Assembly: GCA_903838295.1 (NCBI GenBank) | Contig: CAILXX010000016.1 | Location: forward strand, 55,842 to 119,841 | Length of the DNA stretch: 64,000 nucleotides | Source of the DNA: an uncultured Actinomycetes bacterium | Lineage (GTDB): Bacteria > Actinomycetota > Actinomycetes > Nanopelagicales > Nanopelagicaceae | Direction: 5' to 3' | In this document: one piece after another, positions 48,200-57,336 of the stretch | Position numbering within the stretch: the first letter of the stretch is position 1 | Layout: each line of letters begins with the position of its first letter | Notes under the pieces: model-generated | Databases searched by the model: none | What the model was told of the DNA's origin: nothing | The model's input: the letters and a program-made list of their open reading frames with translations, nothing else | Position numbers and translations under genes: made by a program

Positions 48200-50320
48200 G
48201 TGGAAAATAGTCATTTGGTCCATCTTTCATCCCCCACTTCTTCAATTGCCTTTGATACTTCTAACAATAAATTGGTAATCCGGTACTGGGGCAGAGAAAT
48301 AAAAACGTTCAGTGAGGGATTACTAGCTTCTACCGCAAAGTCAATTGCAAACAGTAGTTGGGACGAACCGCTCGAATCTGGAGTTTTACGCGAGCATTCT
48401 CGTGGCTTTTTGGGGCATCCCTCAATAAGTGGCCACCGCAATGGCAAAAATTGGTCAACTCAATTTACACTTTCCAGTATTGACCATGACAAGCAGTCTC
48501 TTACCGCTCACTTTGCAGATTCTTCGGCACACCTGAAACTTGAATTAAAATATTCACTAAACTCATTTGGAGTGCTAAGCATCGCCGCAGTTCTGACAAA
48601 TGCTGGAACTGAACCATACAATCTCGAAGAATTTACGTACTGGCTTCCTCTTCCCGATCGGGCAACAGATGTTATGGACTTCACGGGTAGGTGGTCCCAC
48701 GAACGCCATCCACAACGTCACACGATTCAAAATGGACTGTCTACACGCGAAATTCGTGAAGGCCGCACGGGGCACGATTACACAGTTGCACAGTTAGCAA
48801 TGAGCAGTGACACTAATTTTCAGAACGGCGAAGTCTGGGCTTTATCTGTTGCATGGAGTGGTAATTCATCACATCATGTAGAGAAATTAGCCATTGGTGA
48901 TGTTTCAATTGGTGCTGGCGAACTTTTGCTCCCAGGAGAGATCATCATCGCGCCAGGAGCATCACACTCTGTGCCATCCGTTATAGCTAATTACTCAAGG
49001 GAAGGCCTCGATGGACTCAGCCACAATTACTATCGTTGGCTACGTTCGCGTCCCATTCATCCAACAAATATTCGTCCGCGTCCCATCACACTCAACGTTT
49101 GGGAGGCTGTTTACTTTGACCATGATCTCCAAAAGATCAAGGCACTTGCTGATCGCGCTGCCGACGTCGGAATCGAACGCATGGTTTTGGATGATGGCTG
49201 GTTTAATTTGCGCCGTCATGATCGTGCGGGGCTAGGCGACTGGTTTGTAGATAAAGAGGTCTGGCCAGATGGCTTGGGCCCCATCATCAAGTACATCAAT
49301 GATAAAGGTATGGAATTTGGACTCTGGTTTGAAGGAGAGATGGTCAATCCCGACTCTGACTTATACAGAGCTCATCCAGAGTGGATATTGCACGAAGCCG
49401 GTCGTACTCCACCACTCTGGCGAAATCAATTGGTTTTAGATCTGACTCACCCGGGTGCATATGAGCACGTTCTTAACCAAGTAGATGCCATTTTGGTTGA
49501 GTACAACATTGCTTACATCAAATGGGATCACAATCGAGTTCTAGTAGATGCTGGGCATCTTGGACAAGCAGCTGTTCATAACCAAACAGCTGCAATTTAT
49601 CGGCTTTTTGCAGAGATCAAGCGGCGTCACCCAAAGTTAGAGATCGAAAGTTGTGCTTCAGGTGGCGGCAGAATTGACTTAGGTGTTATCAATTATGTAG
49701 ATCGTTTCTGGACGAGCGATAATAATGATGCGCTCGAACGTCAAACAATTCAGAGGTGGACTGGTCTTGTTATTCCGCCAGAACTCTTGGGTTCTCACAT
49801 AGGTCCACATCGGGGCCACCAAACTAAACGTACAACGTCTATTAATTTCCGAGCCATCAATGCATTCTTTGGGCACGCCGGAATCGAATGGAATATAACT
49901 GAAGCTGCTCAAGAAGATTTAGCAGTACTCAAGAGTTGGGCAAAACTCTATAAAGAGAAGCGTCAACTTCTTCATTCGGGCAAAGTAGTCCGCGTTGATC
50001 ACGCCGATCCTGCTGCCTTTATTTATGGAGTTGTTGCACAAGATCAGTCCGAGGCAATCTTTGCCTATATGCAGCATGCGATGTCTCGATCAACATTCCC
50101 CGCGATGGCCATCTTTCCTGGGCTGGATGAAAATAAACTATATAAAGTCACTATTTTGAACGATGTTGGCGCTCCAGAGAGAATGCAAGTCATGGATCCA
50201 CCTTGGGTTCAGGCAAAGGGTGGGATTCTCTTAAGTGGTGCAGAGCTAGCTTCGGTTGGGTTACGGCCCCCAATTCTCTCTCCAGAAAACGGGCTACTTA
50301 TTTCGATTAAAGAACTCTAA
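48200..50320 (+). CDS. alpha-galactosidase, glycoside hydrolase family 36
   Basis: It hydrolyses terminal alpha-1,6-galactose from raffinose-type sugars. The start is GTG 48200 with AAGGA five bases upstream, giving 706 residues; ATG 48194 is also possible but too close to the ribosome site. The GH36 (beta/alpha)8 domain is intact: RMVLDDGWF, the nucleophile Asp in YIKWDHNR near residue 440, ESCASGGGRIDLG near 490 and the acid/base Asp in FWTSDNNDALER near 505. There is no signal peptide, so it is cytosolic and needs sugar uptake, possibly by the following MFS protein, 22 nt downstream. Confidence 0.93.
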   Translation: MENSHLVHLSSPTSSIAFDTSNNKLVIRYWGREIKTFSEGLLASTAKSIANSSWDEPLESGVLREHSRGFLGHPSISGHRNGKNWSTQFTLSSIDHDKQSLTAHFADSSAHLKLELKYSLNSFGVLSIAAVLTNAGTEPYNLEEFTYWLPLPDRATDVMDFTGRWSHERHPQRHTIQNGLSTREIREGRTGHDYTVAQLAMSSDTNFQNGEVWALSVAWSGNSSHHVEKLAIGDVSIGAGELLLPGEIIIAPGASHSVPSVIANYSREGLDGLSHNYYRWLRSRPIHPTNIRPRPITLNVWEAVYFDHDLQKIKALADRAADVGIERMVLDDGWFNLRRHDRAGLGDWFVDKEVWPDGLGPIIKYINDKGMEFGLWFEGEMVNPDSDLYRAHPEWILHEAGRTPPLWRNQLVLDLTHPGAYEHVLNQVDAILVEYNIAYIKWDHNRVLVDAGHLGQAAVHNQTAAIYRLFAEIKRRHPKLEIESCASGGGRIDLGVINYVDRFWTSDNNDALERQTIQRWTGLVIPPELLGSHIGPHRGHQTKRTTSINFRAINAFFGHAGIEWNITEAAQEDLAVLKSWAKLYKEKRQLLHSGKVVRVDHADPAAFIYGVVAQDQSEAIFAYMQHAMSRSTFPAMAIFPGLDENKLYKVTILNDVGAPERMQVMDPPWVQAKGGILLSGAELASVGLRPPILSPENGLLISIKEL

Positions 50321-50342
50321 GAGCCAAAATGCAAGATTTACT

Positions 50343-51554
50343 ATGACGCAAGAAGTTCTACAACAGAAAACGATTCGAACATTTAGCGCTGCGCAAATAT
50401 TAAATGGAGTAGGCACATCCGGAACTGTGGCGGCAGGATCATTGCTTGTCACTTCCATATCTAAATCGGAGTCGCTAGCAGGACTTGCCCAAACAACAAC
50501 TGTTTTAGGCGCCGCGATGATGGCATTACCTTTAGCAAAACTCACTCAAATGGGTGGTCGTCGACTCTCCCTCATGAGCGGATTTATAGTGGGAGTAGTC
50601 GGTGCAATCCTTGCGATACTTGGTGGCACGCATAAAATACTATTTTTAATGTTGGCGGGTGCCTTCATGGTGGGGGCGGCATCAGCATCAGGTTACCAAG
50701 CACGATTTGCTGCTATTGATCTAGCAACGAACGAGAGTAGATCAAAGAATCTTTCCTTCGTTGTTTGGGGATCGACGGTCGGCGCAGTAGCCGGGCCAAA
50801 TCTAATGCAGCCGGCGGGGGATTTTGCTCACTTCTTACATCTTCCACGATTGGTCGGTCCATATTTTATTGCAGCAACGAGTTTGACTCTTGCAACAATT
50901 GTCATCTTCTTCTTTCTCAAGCCCGATCCATACCTAATAGCTAATTTGTCTTCTGATGGGGTAACTCAGAAGAAACATGAAACAACAAAGGCCGCTTTAA
51001 AACATATTCGCAAAATCCCGCATGCCTTATTTGCTGTATCAGCAATCGGGGTTGGGCATCTGGCAATGGTTTCAATAATGGTTATGACCCCGGTTCATAT
51101 GTCCCATGTGGATGTAGCACTCTCGGTGATTGGCTTGGTTATAAGTGTTCACGTTCTGGGCATGTATGCCTTCTCCCCAATCGTTGGAGCACTGAGCGAT
51201 AAATTGGGCCGAGTTCGCGTAATACAAATTGGCGTCGTGATTCTCCTTGCCGCCGCCACCGTCGCTGGCTTCACTCCCGCAATGGATTCAGTGCCACTTG
51301 GCCTAGCGCTTTTCTTGCTTGGACTTGGATGGTCTTGCACCATGATTGCGGGATCTACATTCTTATCGGAATCAGTATCCGTTGAAATGAAACCTTCATC
51401 TCAAGGCGCGAGTGATCTAGTAATGAACCTCATGGGCGCTGTTGGAGGCGCCGCTAGTGGGTTGATTATTGGTGCATTTTCATATGGATGGTTATGCATC
51501 TTCGTTGGGATTTTGGTCTTTGCGCTTGGCGCTTGGTCCCTAAAAATTAAGTAA
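50343..51554 (+). CDS. MFS transporter
   Basis: It is a 403-residue, 12-helix major facilitator. The start at ATG 50343 (MTQEVLQQKTIRTFSAAQILNGV) follows the alpha-galactosidase stop. Upstream codons belong to that gene. The loop between helices 2 and 3 reads LTQMGGRRLSLMSG, and the equivalent C-terminal-half loop ALSDKLGRVRVIQIG is a recognisable MFS motif A. The substrate is unknown. Position after alpha-galactosidase suggests an oligosaccharide or galactose, but the fold resembles drug/metabolite exporters as much as sugar carriers. Confidence 0.82.
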   Translation: MTQEVLQQKTIRTFSAAQILNGVGTSGTVAAGSLLVTSISKSESLAGLAQTTTVLGAAMMALPLAKLTQMGGRRLSLMSGFIVGVVGAILAILGGTHKILFLMLAGAFMVGAASASGYQARFAAIDLATNESRSKNLSFVVWGSTVGAVAGPNLMQPAGDFAHFLHLPRLVGPYFIAATSLTLATIVIFFFLKPDPYLIANLSSDGVTQKKHETTKAALKHIRKIPHALFAVSAIGVGHLAMVSIMVMTPVHMSHVDVALSVIGLVISVHVLGMYAFSPIVGALSDKLGRVRVIQIGVVILLAAATVAGFTPAMDSVPLGLALFLLGLGWSCTMIAGSTFLSESVSVEMKPSSQGASDLVMNLMGAVGGAASGLIIGAFSYGWLCIFVGILVFALGAWSLKIK

Positions 51555-51584
51555 TAAGAATTAAGTAAAAGGTATATTAGTAAA

Positions 51585-52295
51585 TCAAACAGTTAAGCGT
51601 GACTTTACCTCAGCGACCGCTGCCCCATCTGCCCCAGAAGTCCTTTTAGTAATTACACCTCGCTCTAAAAGGAGGATCTCGGAAGAAATATCTAGAACGA
51701 AATCTAGATTTTGTTCAACAATAAGAATCGCATGATTCTTTGAAAAATCAACTAGGTGAACTTTAATTTCATCTACAACACCATGCCAGACTCCTTCTGT
51801 TGGCTCGTCCATGATCAAAATTTCTGGACTTCCCATAAGCGCTCGTGCAATACCTACCATTTTTCTTTCACCACCACTCATCGTTCCTGCTTTTTGGTCA
51901 CGACGATCAGCAAGTTTTGGGAAAAGGTCGAAAGCAAGATCGAGTTCATTTCGAACTCCCTTTCGCTGCCTTGATGAACCAATCAATAAATTCTCGGTCA
52001 CAGTTAAATCAGAGAACACGGGCCGCTCTTGTGGCACGTAACCGATTCCCCGCTTCACTCGTTCTGATGCAGACATGCCAATCATCGATTTGCCGTCATA
52101 CACGATGTCCCCTGAAATCGGTTTCATAAACCCCATAAGTGTCTGCAGAAGCGTTGATTTTCCAGCGCCGTTGCGGCCCACTAGAGCAACTATGCCATTT
52201 TCCGGTACCTCTAGATCAAGATCAAAAATAACTTGATTTGTGGCATAACCAGAATTCAAGTTAGTGACTGTCAAGGTTTTTTCTAGGTCAGACAC
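51585..52295 (-). CDS. Urt/Liv-type ABC transporter ATP-binding protein (LivF/UrtE type)
   Basis: It is one of two cytosolic ATPases of a branched-chain amino acid/urea/amide-type importer. It has 236 residues: Walker A GRNGAGKST near 39-47, signature MSGGERKMVGIARALM near 138, and Walker B ILIMDEPTEGVW near 160. MDEPTEG followed by W is common in the UrtE branch. It is the last gene of its operon and overlaps the upstream ATPase by 8 bases. It faces the MFS gene with a 30-nt gap. Confidence 0.9.
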   Translation of the reverse strand: MSDLEKTLTVTNLNSGYATNQVIFDLDLEVPENGIVALVGRNGAGKSTLLQTLMGFMKPISGDIVYDGKSMIGMSASERVKRGIGYVPQERPVFSDLTVTENLLIGSSRQRKGVRNELDLAFDLFPKLADRRDQKAGTMSGGERKMVGIARALMGSPEILIMDEPTEGVWHGVVDEIKVHLVDFSKNHAILIVEQNLDFVLDISSEILLLERGVITKRTSGADGAAVAEVKSRLTV

Positions 52296-53022
52296 GAGTT
52301 AGGTATACCTCTTTCACTTTAGGATCATTTTCAATTTCCTTAGGTGTCCCGGAAGAGATTACAGAACCATAATGTAATACCGTGATTCGATCACACAAAT
52401 CCTTTATAAAATCTAGATCGTGTTCAACAATCAAAACACCGCATTTCTCTGATGCCCTTTTGATTAATTTTGCGGTATCAGCACGCTCTTTTGGACTCAT
52501 CCCGGCAGTCGGTTCATCCAGTAGAAGAATCGATGGGTTTGAAGCCATTGCCATTGCTATTTCGAGCCATTGTTGTTGACCATGTGAAAGGAACTTAGCT
52601 TTGGTATTTGCATAATCAGATAGCTGAAATTCTGAAATTAACTCCTCAATCTTTGGAATAAATTTCTTTGAAGAAGCGCTTCGAATTAGTGACCAGATGC
52701 CGTCTTTTGACTGAAGGGATAGCATTATGTTTTCACTTACCGTCTTCTCAACATAAATTCTTGCTAATTGAAATTTAATAGCCATTCCTGACTTTGCCCG
52801 GACCATTGGATTTGAAGTAACAAGCTCTTTCCCGCTCAATAAAACCGAACCACTGGTTGCGATGGTCCGTCCACAAATAGTGTGGAGTAGGGTTGATTTA
52901 CCCGAACCATTGGGACCGATGAGGCCTACAATTTCATTTGACTCAACATGAATAGATACATCTTTTAGCGCAGCCAAACTTCCAAAATTCTTAGAGATTC
53001 CCACTACTTGCAATAATTTCAT
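52288..53022 (-). CDS. Urt/Liv-type ABC transporter ATP-binding protein (LivG/UrtD type)
   Basis: The start is ATG 53022 (MKLLQVVGISKNFGSLAAL), overlapping the permease stop as ATGA. An open frame running to 53235 is read-through into that gene. It has 244 residues: Walker A GPNGSGKST near 36, signature LSHGQQQWLEIAMAM near 140, Walker B ILLLDEPTAGMSPKE near 160. The SHGQ-QWLEI form resembles UrtD more than LivG, which hints at urea or amide substrates. It works with the other ATPase and two permeases. Confidence 0.9.
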   Translation of the reverse strand: MKLLQVVGISKNFGSLAALKDVSIHVESNEIVGLIGPNGSGKSTLLHTICGRTIATSGSVLLSGKELVTSNPMVRAKSGMAIKFQLARIYVEKTVSENIMLSLQSKDGIWSLIRSASSKKFIPKIEELISEFQLSDYANTKAKFLSHGQQQWLEIAMAMASNPSILLLDEPTAGMSPKERADTAKLIKRASEKCGVLIVEHDLDFIKDLCDRITVLHYGSVISSGTPKEIENDPKVKEVYLTRV

Positions 53023-53987
53023 GTTGTTTTCTTCTGTTCTCTTTTGTTTCGGGATTTTTCGCCAAGTGACATCAGGCCCTTTGGCAAGAAAATCATTGTC
53101 AAAAGCAGCATGAGTCCAACAAGGATTCGCCACAAACTTGGAAGTGCTCTTTGCATTTCTACATCCACGCTCTCCAGTATTGCTAGAGCGATCATTGGAC
53201 CGTAAAACGTACCCTTGCCCCCAAGAACCACCCAAAGCACTGTTGACGTCGATAATGTCAGACCCAAGCTACTAGGTGAGATAAATCCTTCAGATAGCGA
53301 GAACAGCGCACCAGCGATCGACGCCAAAACGGCCGAAAAAATGAAAATTATAATCTGAATCAATGAGCGGTTATACCCAAAGAACTCGGCCCTCTCCTCA
53401 TCGTCTCGGACGGCATTGATAGCAAGCCCGAATTGAGAGTCAATTATTAAAATACAAATAATCATCGATACAGCAAAAAGACCGAATGCAATAAAGAATA
53501 GTGCGATAGAGCTGGAGATTTCCTTCCCAAATATTGTTGGAAAAGGGATTCCAGGAATGCCATTTCCAGATCCCACAAATGTCCAGCTATTAGCTAATTT
53601 TTCACATACGTAAGATATGGCTAGCGTCACCAAAGCTACATAAAGCTCACCAACTCGTTTTCCAGAGAACAAAAATAGAGCAATGAGGGTTCCTGCAATG
53701 ACACCTGCAACCAGAGCAATTAATAGGAGTACTCCGAGATCGGTAATATTTTCATTTTTCGCCATGTACCCTGCAAAATATCCACCAAATCCAAAGAATG
53801 CAGCTTGGCCAAAGGTAAAAATGCCGGTTTGGCCCCAACACATTTCTACGCTCAAAACCAAAATTCCGTAAATAAATATGCGCGTGGCTGCCTGGATTAA
53901 ATAGTCATTGCCGGACAAGAAAAGTAAAGGGGAGAGAATTGGGACAGCACAAACTACTGCTATCCCAATTCTCATCCTTCTCTTCAT
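53019..53987 (-). CDS. Urt/Liv-type ABC transporter permease (LivM/UrtC type)
   Basis: It has 322 residues with about ten hydrophobic segments, beginning MKRRMRIGIAVVCAVPILSPLLFL. Family blocks include VEMCWGQTGIFTFGQAAFFGFGGY and the cytoplasmic coupling loop VRDDEERAEFFGYNRSLIQI. It lies 15 nt after the binding-protein gene and overlaps the next ATPase by four bases. It forms the heterodimeric channel with the LivH-type permease. Confidence 0.9.
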   Translation of the reverse strand: MKRRMRIGIAVVCAVPILSPLLFLSGNDYLIQAATRIFIYGILVLSVEMCWGQTGIFTFGQAAFFGFGGYFAGYMAKNENITDLGVLLLIALVAGVIAGTLIALFLFSGKRVGELYVALVTLAISYVCEKLANSWTFVGSGNGIPGIPFPTIFGKEISSSIALFFIAFGLFAVSMIICILIIDSQFGLAINAVRDDEERAEFFGYNRSLIQIIIFIFSAVLASIAGALFSLSEGFISPSSLGLTLSTSTVLWVVLGGKGTFYGPMIALAILESVDVEMQRALPSLWRILVGLMLLLTMIFLPKGLMSLGEKSRNKREQKKTT

Positions 53988-54002
53988 TTTTGCGATTTAT
54001 CC

Positions 54003-55214
54003 TTAGTTAGTTGCTGCTGAACACTGGTAAGGAGAAATTTGTCCCAAGCTCTTCAAGACTGTCTCAGATCCATCGCCATTTGATTGGCCAAGGTACATGG
54101 AGAGTTTGAGGTGCTTAGTGCCAGGTGCGAATCCGACCGGACCACCAATTGATTTAGAAAGCGATACTGAATCCATCGCCTTATTAACCTTAGCAGTGTC
54201 GAATGAACCGGCCTTTTCTACTGCAGCCTTCCATAGGTAAATGCTGCGGTACCAAGCTGGTGCGTTGAATGTAGAAGTAAATAGACCCTTTGCTTCGGGA
54301 TGTTGTGCATTGAATTTAGCTACTTCTGACTGGCTAAAAGCATCCTTAATTGGACCATAGTAATCCTGCACTCCAATGAGGCCCTGTGCTTCAGTACCTA
54401 TTAATGGGTTAATACCCTCATCAAATAAGGTTCCAGCAATAGTTCCCTTGTATCCGGCATCTACAACACCCTTGATAAATGGAGCAGTTCCTGGCAAAAC
54501 AACCACTTCGAAGAGTGCATCGGCATTCGCTGCCACAACCTTGCTTGTTAAGTTAGAAGCATCAGTCATATCCAACGGAACATACTCTTCGCCAACGATC
54601 GATCCACCGCCAGCAAGCACGTCTTGACGTACACGCGCCAAAATATTGCGAGGGTAAAGGTAGTCACTGCCGGCTAAGAAAAATGTCTTCTTACCTTGAG
54701 CCAACAAGTACTTAACCGTTGGATCTACTTGCTGGTTTGGTGCAGAACCGGTATTCCAAACATTATTTGTACATTCGTTACCTTCGTAAGAGGCAGGCCA
54801 GACGTAAAGAGTCTTTCCGCGTGTTGCAATGACGCCACGAACAGCTACGCGAGTAAAGCTCGCTACGCCTCCGACCACCATTGAAACGTGATCTTGGTTG
54901 ACTAAGCGACTAGCAGCCTGAGTAGCAACATCAGGAGCAGAACCACCATCGGCAAGATCCATAACTAACTTGTGGCCAAGGACTCCACCGCTCTTGTTGA
55001 TCTCATCAATAGTAAATTGGGCAACTGCCTTATTGGATTTTCCAACAATGGCAAAAGCACCTGTCATGTCAGTGAGAACACCAACCTTAATTGGTGATCC
55101 AGTAGCTGGTGCTGCTTGAGATGGGGCTACAAGAAGCGTGCTCGATAGCGCGAGTACACCTACCGCGATTCCCGACACCTTAAGCAAGTTTTTGCGTCGT
55201 ATTGTCTTATTCAT
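54003..55214 (-). CDS. Urt/AmiC-type periplasmic (extracytoplasmic) binding protein
   Basis: The start is ATG 55214 with AAAGGA four bases upstream; the longer frame to 55271 lacks support. It has 403 residues: a Sec signal peptide (KNLLKVSGIAVGVLALSSTLLVAP, cleavage near SQA-AP), then a type I binding fold starting SPIKVGVLTDMTGAFAIVGK. LYVWPASYEGNECTNNVWNTGSAPNQQ and AGSDYLYPRN resemble urea/amide binders (UrtA, AmiC, FmdD) more than leucine binders. The true ligand is unknown. Confidence 0.88.
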   Translation of the reverse strand: MNKTIRRKNLLKVSGIAVGVLALSSTLLVAPSQAAPATGSPIKVGVLTDMTGAFAIVGKSNKAVAQFTIDEINKSGGVLGHKLVMDLADGGSAPDVATQAASRLVNQDHVSMVVGGVASFTRVAVRGVIATRGKTLYVWPASYEGNECTNNVWNTGSAPNQQVDPTVKYLLAQGKKTFFLAGSDYLYPRNILARVRQDVLAGGGSIVGEEYVPLDMTDASNLTSKVVAANADALFEVVVLPGTAPFIKGVVDAGYKGTIAGTLFDEGINPLIGTEAQGLIGVQDYYGPIKDAFSQSEVAKFNAQHPEAKGLFTSTFNAPAWYRSIYLWKAAVEKAGSFDTAKVNKAMDSVSLSKSIGGPVGFAPGTKHLKLSMYLGQSNGDGSETVLKSLGQISPYQCSAATN

Positions 55215-55278
55215 TTTATCCTTTTCTTTTTTGATTGAGGGATTACTTTCTGAAAATCTGATCATTGACAAAATAAAT

Positions 55279-56136
55279 TTATCGCCCCCTTTGAAAAATA
55301 CCCATAGGCCGAAAGCGCATAAAAACTATCGCAAAGCAAAGAACAAGAATTTGCGATGATACTGGATTGATAAATTGTGAAAGAACTCCACCTGGAATAG
55401 CTATTAATGCGGCCCCAGCGATAGGTCCAGCAAACTGGCCAAGCCCGCCTACCATGACAGCAATAAACATAGGAATTAAATTTTCGTACCCTAAATTTGG
55501 GTACAGAGTTTGCAATGGCACAATCATGGCTCCTGCAAATCCCGCCAAAGCGGCGCCGAGCGCATACGTCCATGCATACATCCATTTAGTCGAAATCCCC
55601 GATGATGCAACTAGTTCAGGATTATCCAAAGTTGCTCGAATTTTTAGCCCTACGGATGTTTTCAATAAAACAAGTGCAATAGTTAGAGCTAGAACCAAAG
55701 TTACGATCATGATCACTATTCGCCAGATGGGTAATACGGCGCCGCCGATATTTACAGAAGAACTTATTGGCGCAGGTACTAATGAAGACTGAGCCGCCAT
55801 GCGAGTCTGAACGGTCTCTCGAATTACAAGGCCAATGGCAAACGTTGCAAGCAAGGCTCCTTGTGGGTTCGCATAAAATCGATGAATAACAGTTCTTTCA
55901 AGTACCAGTCCAAAGAAGCCAACAACAACTGGAGCCAGCAAAATGCCCAATAAGACACTTCCAAAATATTGATAGGAAAGGTAAGCCGTACCGGCACCTA
56001 ACAATACAAATTCACCTTGGCACATATTAAAGACTTTCATCATGCCGACAATGATCGCCATTCCCAAAACTAATAAAACTAAAATCGACGTTAGGCTGAA
56101 AACATCAAAGATTCCACGAATAACGGATGGGCTCAT
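55279..56136 (-). CDS. Urt/Liv-type ABC transporter permease (LivH/UrtB type)
   Basis: It has 285 residues with about eight hydrophobic segments. Landmarks are LVLGMAIIVGMMKVFNMCQGEFVLLGAG near the N-terminus and the C-terminal ALGAALAGFAGAMIVPLQTLYPNLG. It starts 11 nt after the deacetylase gene and is followed, after 64 nt, by the binding-protein gene, so transport and hydrolysis genes form one unit. Confidence 0.9.
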   Translation of the reverse strand: MSPSVIRGIFDVFSLTSILVLLVLGMAIIVGMMKVFNMCQGEFVLLGAGTAYLSYQYFGSVLLGILLAPVVVGFFGLVLERTVIHRFYANPQGALLATFAIGLVIRETVQTRMAAQSSLVPAPISSSVNIGGAVLPIWRIVIMIVTLVLALTIALVLLKTSVGLKIRATLDNPELVASSGISTKWMYAWTYALGAALAGFAGAMIVPLQTLYPNLGYENLIPMFIAVMVGGLGQFAGPIAGAALIAIPGGVLSQFINPVSSQILVLCFAIVFMRFRPMGIFQRGR

Positions 56137-56147
56137 TTATCAGACCG

Positions 56148-57260
56148 TCAGTTGTCACTCAAGAAAGTCAATTGAGATTTAATATTTTTAATTCTTTCCA
56201 CTTGCCACTCTTGAACTTTCTGGTCAGGCAGAGCATCCCAAAATTCCGCAAGCACGTCCTTCATTTCAGTGGTTGTGTTTGCCAAGGTTTCGATGACTGC
56301 AAGTCCACAAAAAGGAACATACGTTGGGGAGTAGCCACCTTCATGAGTCATGACAATTTTTCCACCGCAAACCTTGTCGGCAATCTTCATCAATTCTCGA
56401 GTCATTTCACGGTATCCGCTCGCTGTAACGATCATTCGACCCAACGGATCCGTCATAGCTGCGTCAAAGCCACAGCAAACAACAATTATCTCCGGAGCAA
56501 ATTTTTCAAGTGCTGGGAAAACAATTTCTTTTAAGGCTTCAAGATAGGCACCGTTACCACTCCCCGCAGGCAGAGGAATATTGATGGCAAAACCCTGTCC
56601 AGCATCGATTCCTTGATCTTTTGCATAACCGCTCTTCGGTGGAAAGAGTTGATCTTGATGAAGCGAAATAGTTAAAACATTGGGATCCGCATAGAAAATT
56701 TCTTGAGTCCCATTTCCATGGTGGACATCCCAATCCACAACTGCCACCTTCTTTAGCCCAAACTTTTTCATACCATTTTTTATTGCGATTCCAGCATTTC
56801 CAAATATGCAAAAGCCCATTCCAGTTTCTGGACGTGCATGGTGTCCCGGTGGTCGCACTAATGCATATGCATTATCTACTTCTCCGCTTGCTACAGCATC
56901 AAAGGCTGCAATCGCCCCACCAACCGCCATCAGAGCAATCTCATATGCGCCAGTACCAAAAGGGCTTAAACCATCTCCGGCATCACCGCCGAATGTTGAC
57001 TCGCTATCTTTTCGAATTCGTTCGATATACAACGAGTCATGAACCATTGTTATCTGATCAATCGTTGCCGGTACCACAGAAATTTTTGTTAATTCCTTCG
57101 CCAACCCAGAAACTTCGATGGCACTGGCAAGACGTTGCTTTGATTCTGCACTCTCAAAATGTTGATATGGCTGGGCATTTAATCCAGCAGGCACAGCACC
57201 GGCCCAATTGCCGGTGTTGTGCCAACCATAAATTTCTTCCCAGACATATCCAGTACTCAA
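56148..57260 (-). CDS. class II HDAC / acetylpolyamine amidohydrolase-like deacetylase
   Basis: It is a zinc-dependent arginase-deacetylase-fold enzyme, expected to hydrolyse N-acyl amides such as acetylpolyamines. It has 370 residues. The general-base His pair is in RPPGHHARPETG (140-141), zinc ligands are in DWDVHHGNG (178, 180), and a further Asp is in CCGFDAAMTDP (266). The start is TTG 57260, since TGYVWEEIYGWHNTG is the normal family N-terminus and no ATG or GTG precedes it. It is followed 11 nt later by the permease, which links its substrate to that transporter. Confidence 0.88.
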   Translation of the reverse strand: MSTGYVWEEIYGWHNTGNWAGAVPAGLNAQPYQHFESAESKQRLASAIEVSGLAKELTKISVVPATIDQITMVHDSLYIERIRKDSESTFGGDAGDGLSPFGTGAYEIALMAVGGAIAAFDAVASGEVDNAYALVRPPGHHARPETGMGFCIFGNAGIAIKNGMKKFGLKKVAVVDWDVHHGNGTQEIFYADPNVLTISLHQDQLFPPKSGYAKDQGIDAGQGFAINIPLPAGSGNGAYLEALKEIVFPALEKFAPEIIVVCCGFDAAMTDPLGRMIVTASGYREMTRELMKIADKVCGGKIVMTHEGGYSPTYVPFCGLAVIETLANTTTEMKDVLAEFWDALPDQKVQEWQVERIKNIKSQLTFLSDN

Positions 57261-57309
57261 AGATGTGCCCCCATGCGCATTTGATAAAGATAGTGTGAAG
57301 TCTCGATAA

Positions 57310-57336
57310 AAAATAGGGGTGATTTACCCGTATTTT
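57310..57336 (-). terminator. hairpin with T-run between the aminotransferase and the deacetylase
   Basis: The minus strand reads AAAATA-(C)-GGGT-AAATC-ACCC-(C)-TATTTT and then TTATCG. The stem has 4 G/C and 6 A/T pairs around one mismatch. It touches the aminotransferase stop codon. It is probably a weak or partial terminator that would lower expression of the downstream deacetylase and transporter genes. Confidence 0.5.

Noticed and set aside
52288..53235. 315-residue version of the LivG/UrtD-type ATPase
   Set aside because: The first 71 residues are read-through into the permease gene in another frame. ATG 53022 gives the normal family start with an ATGA overlap.
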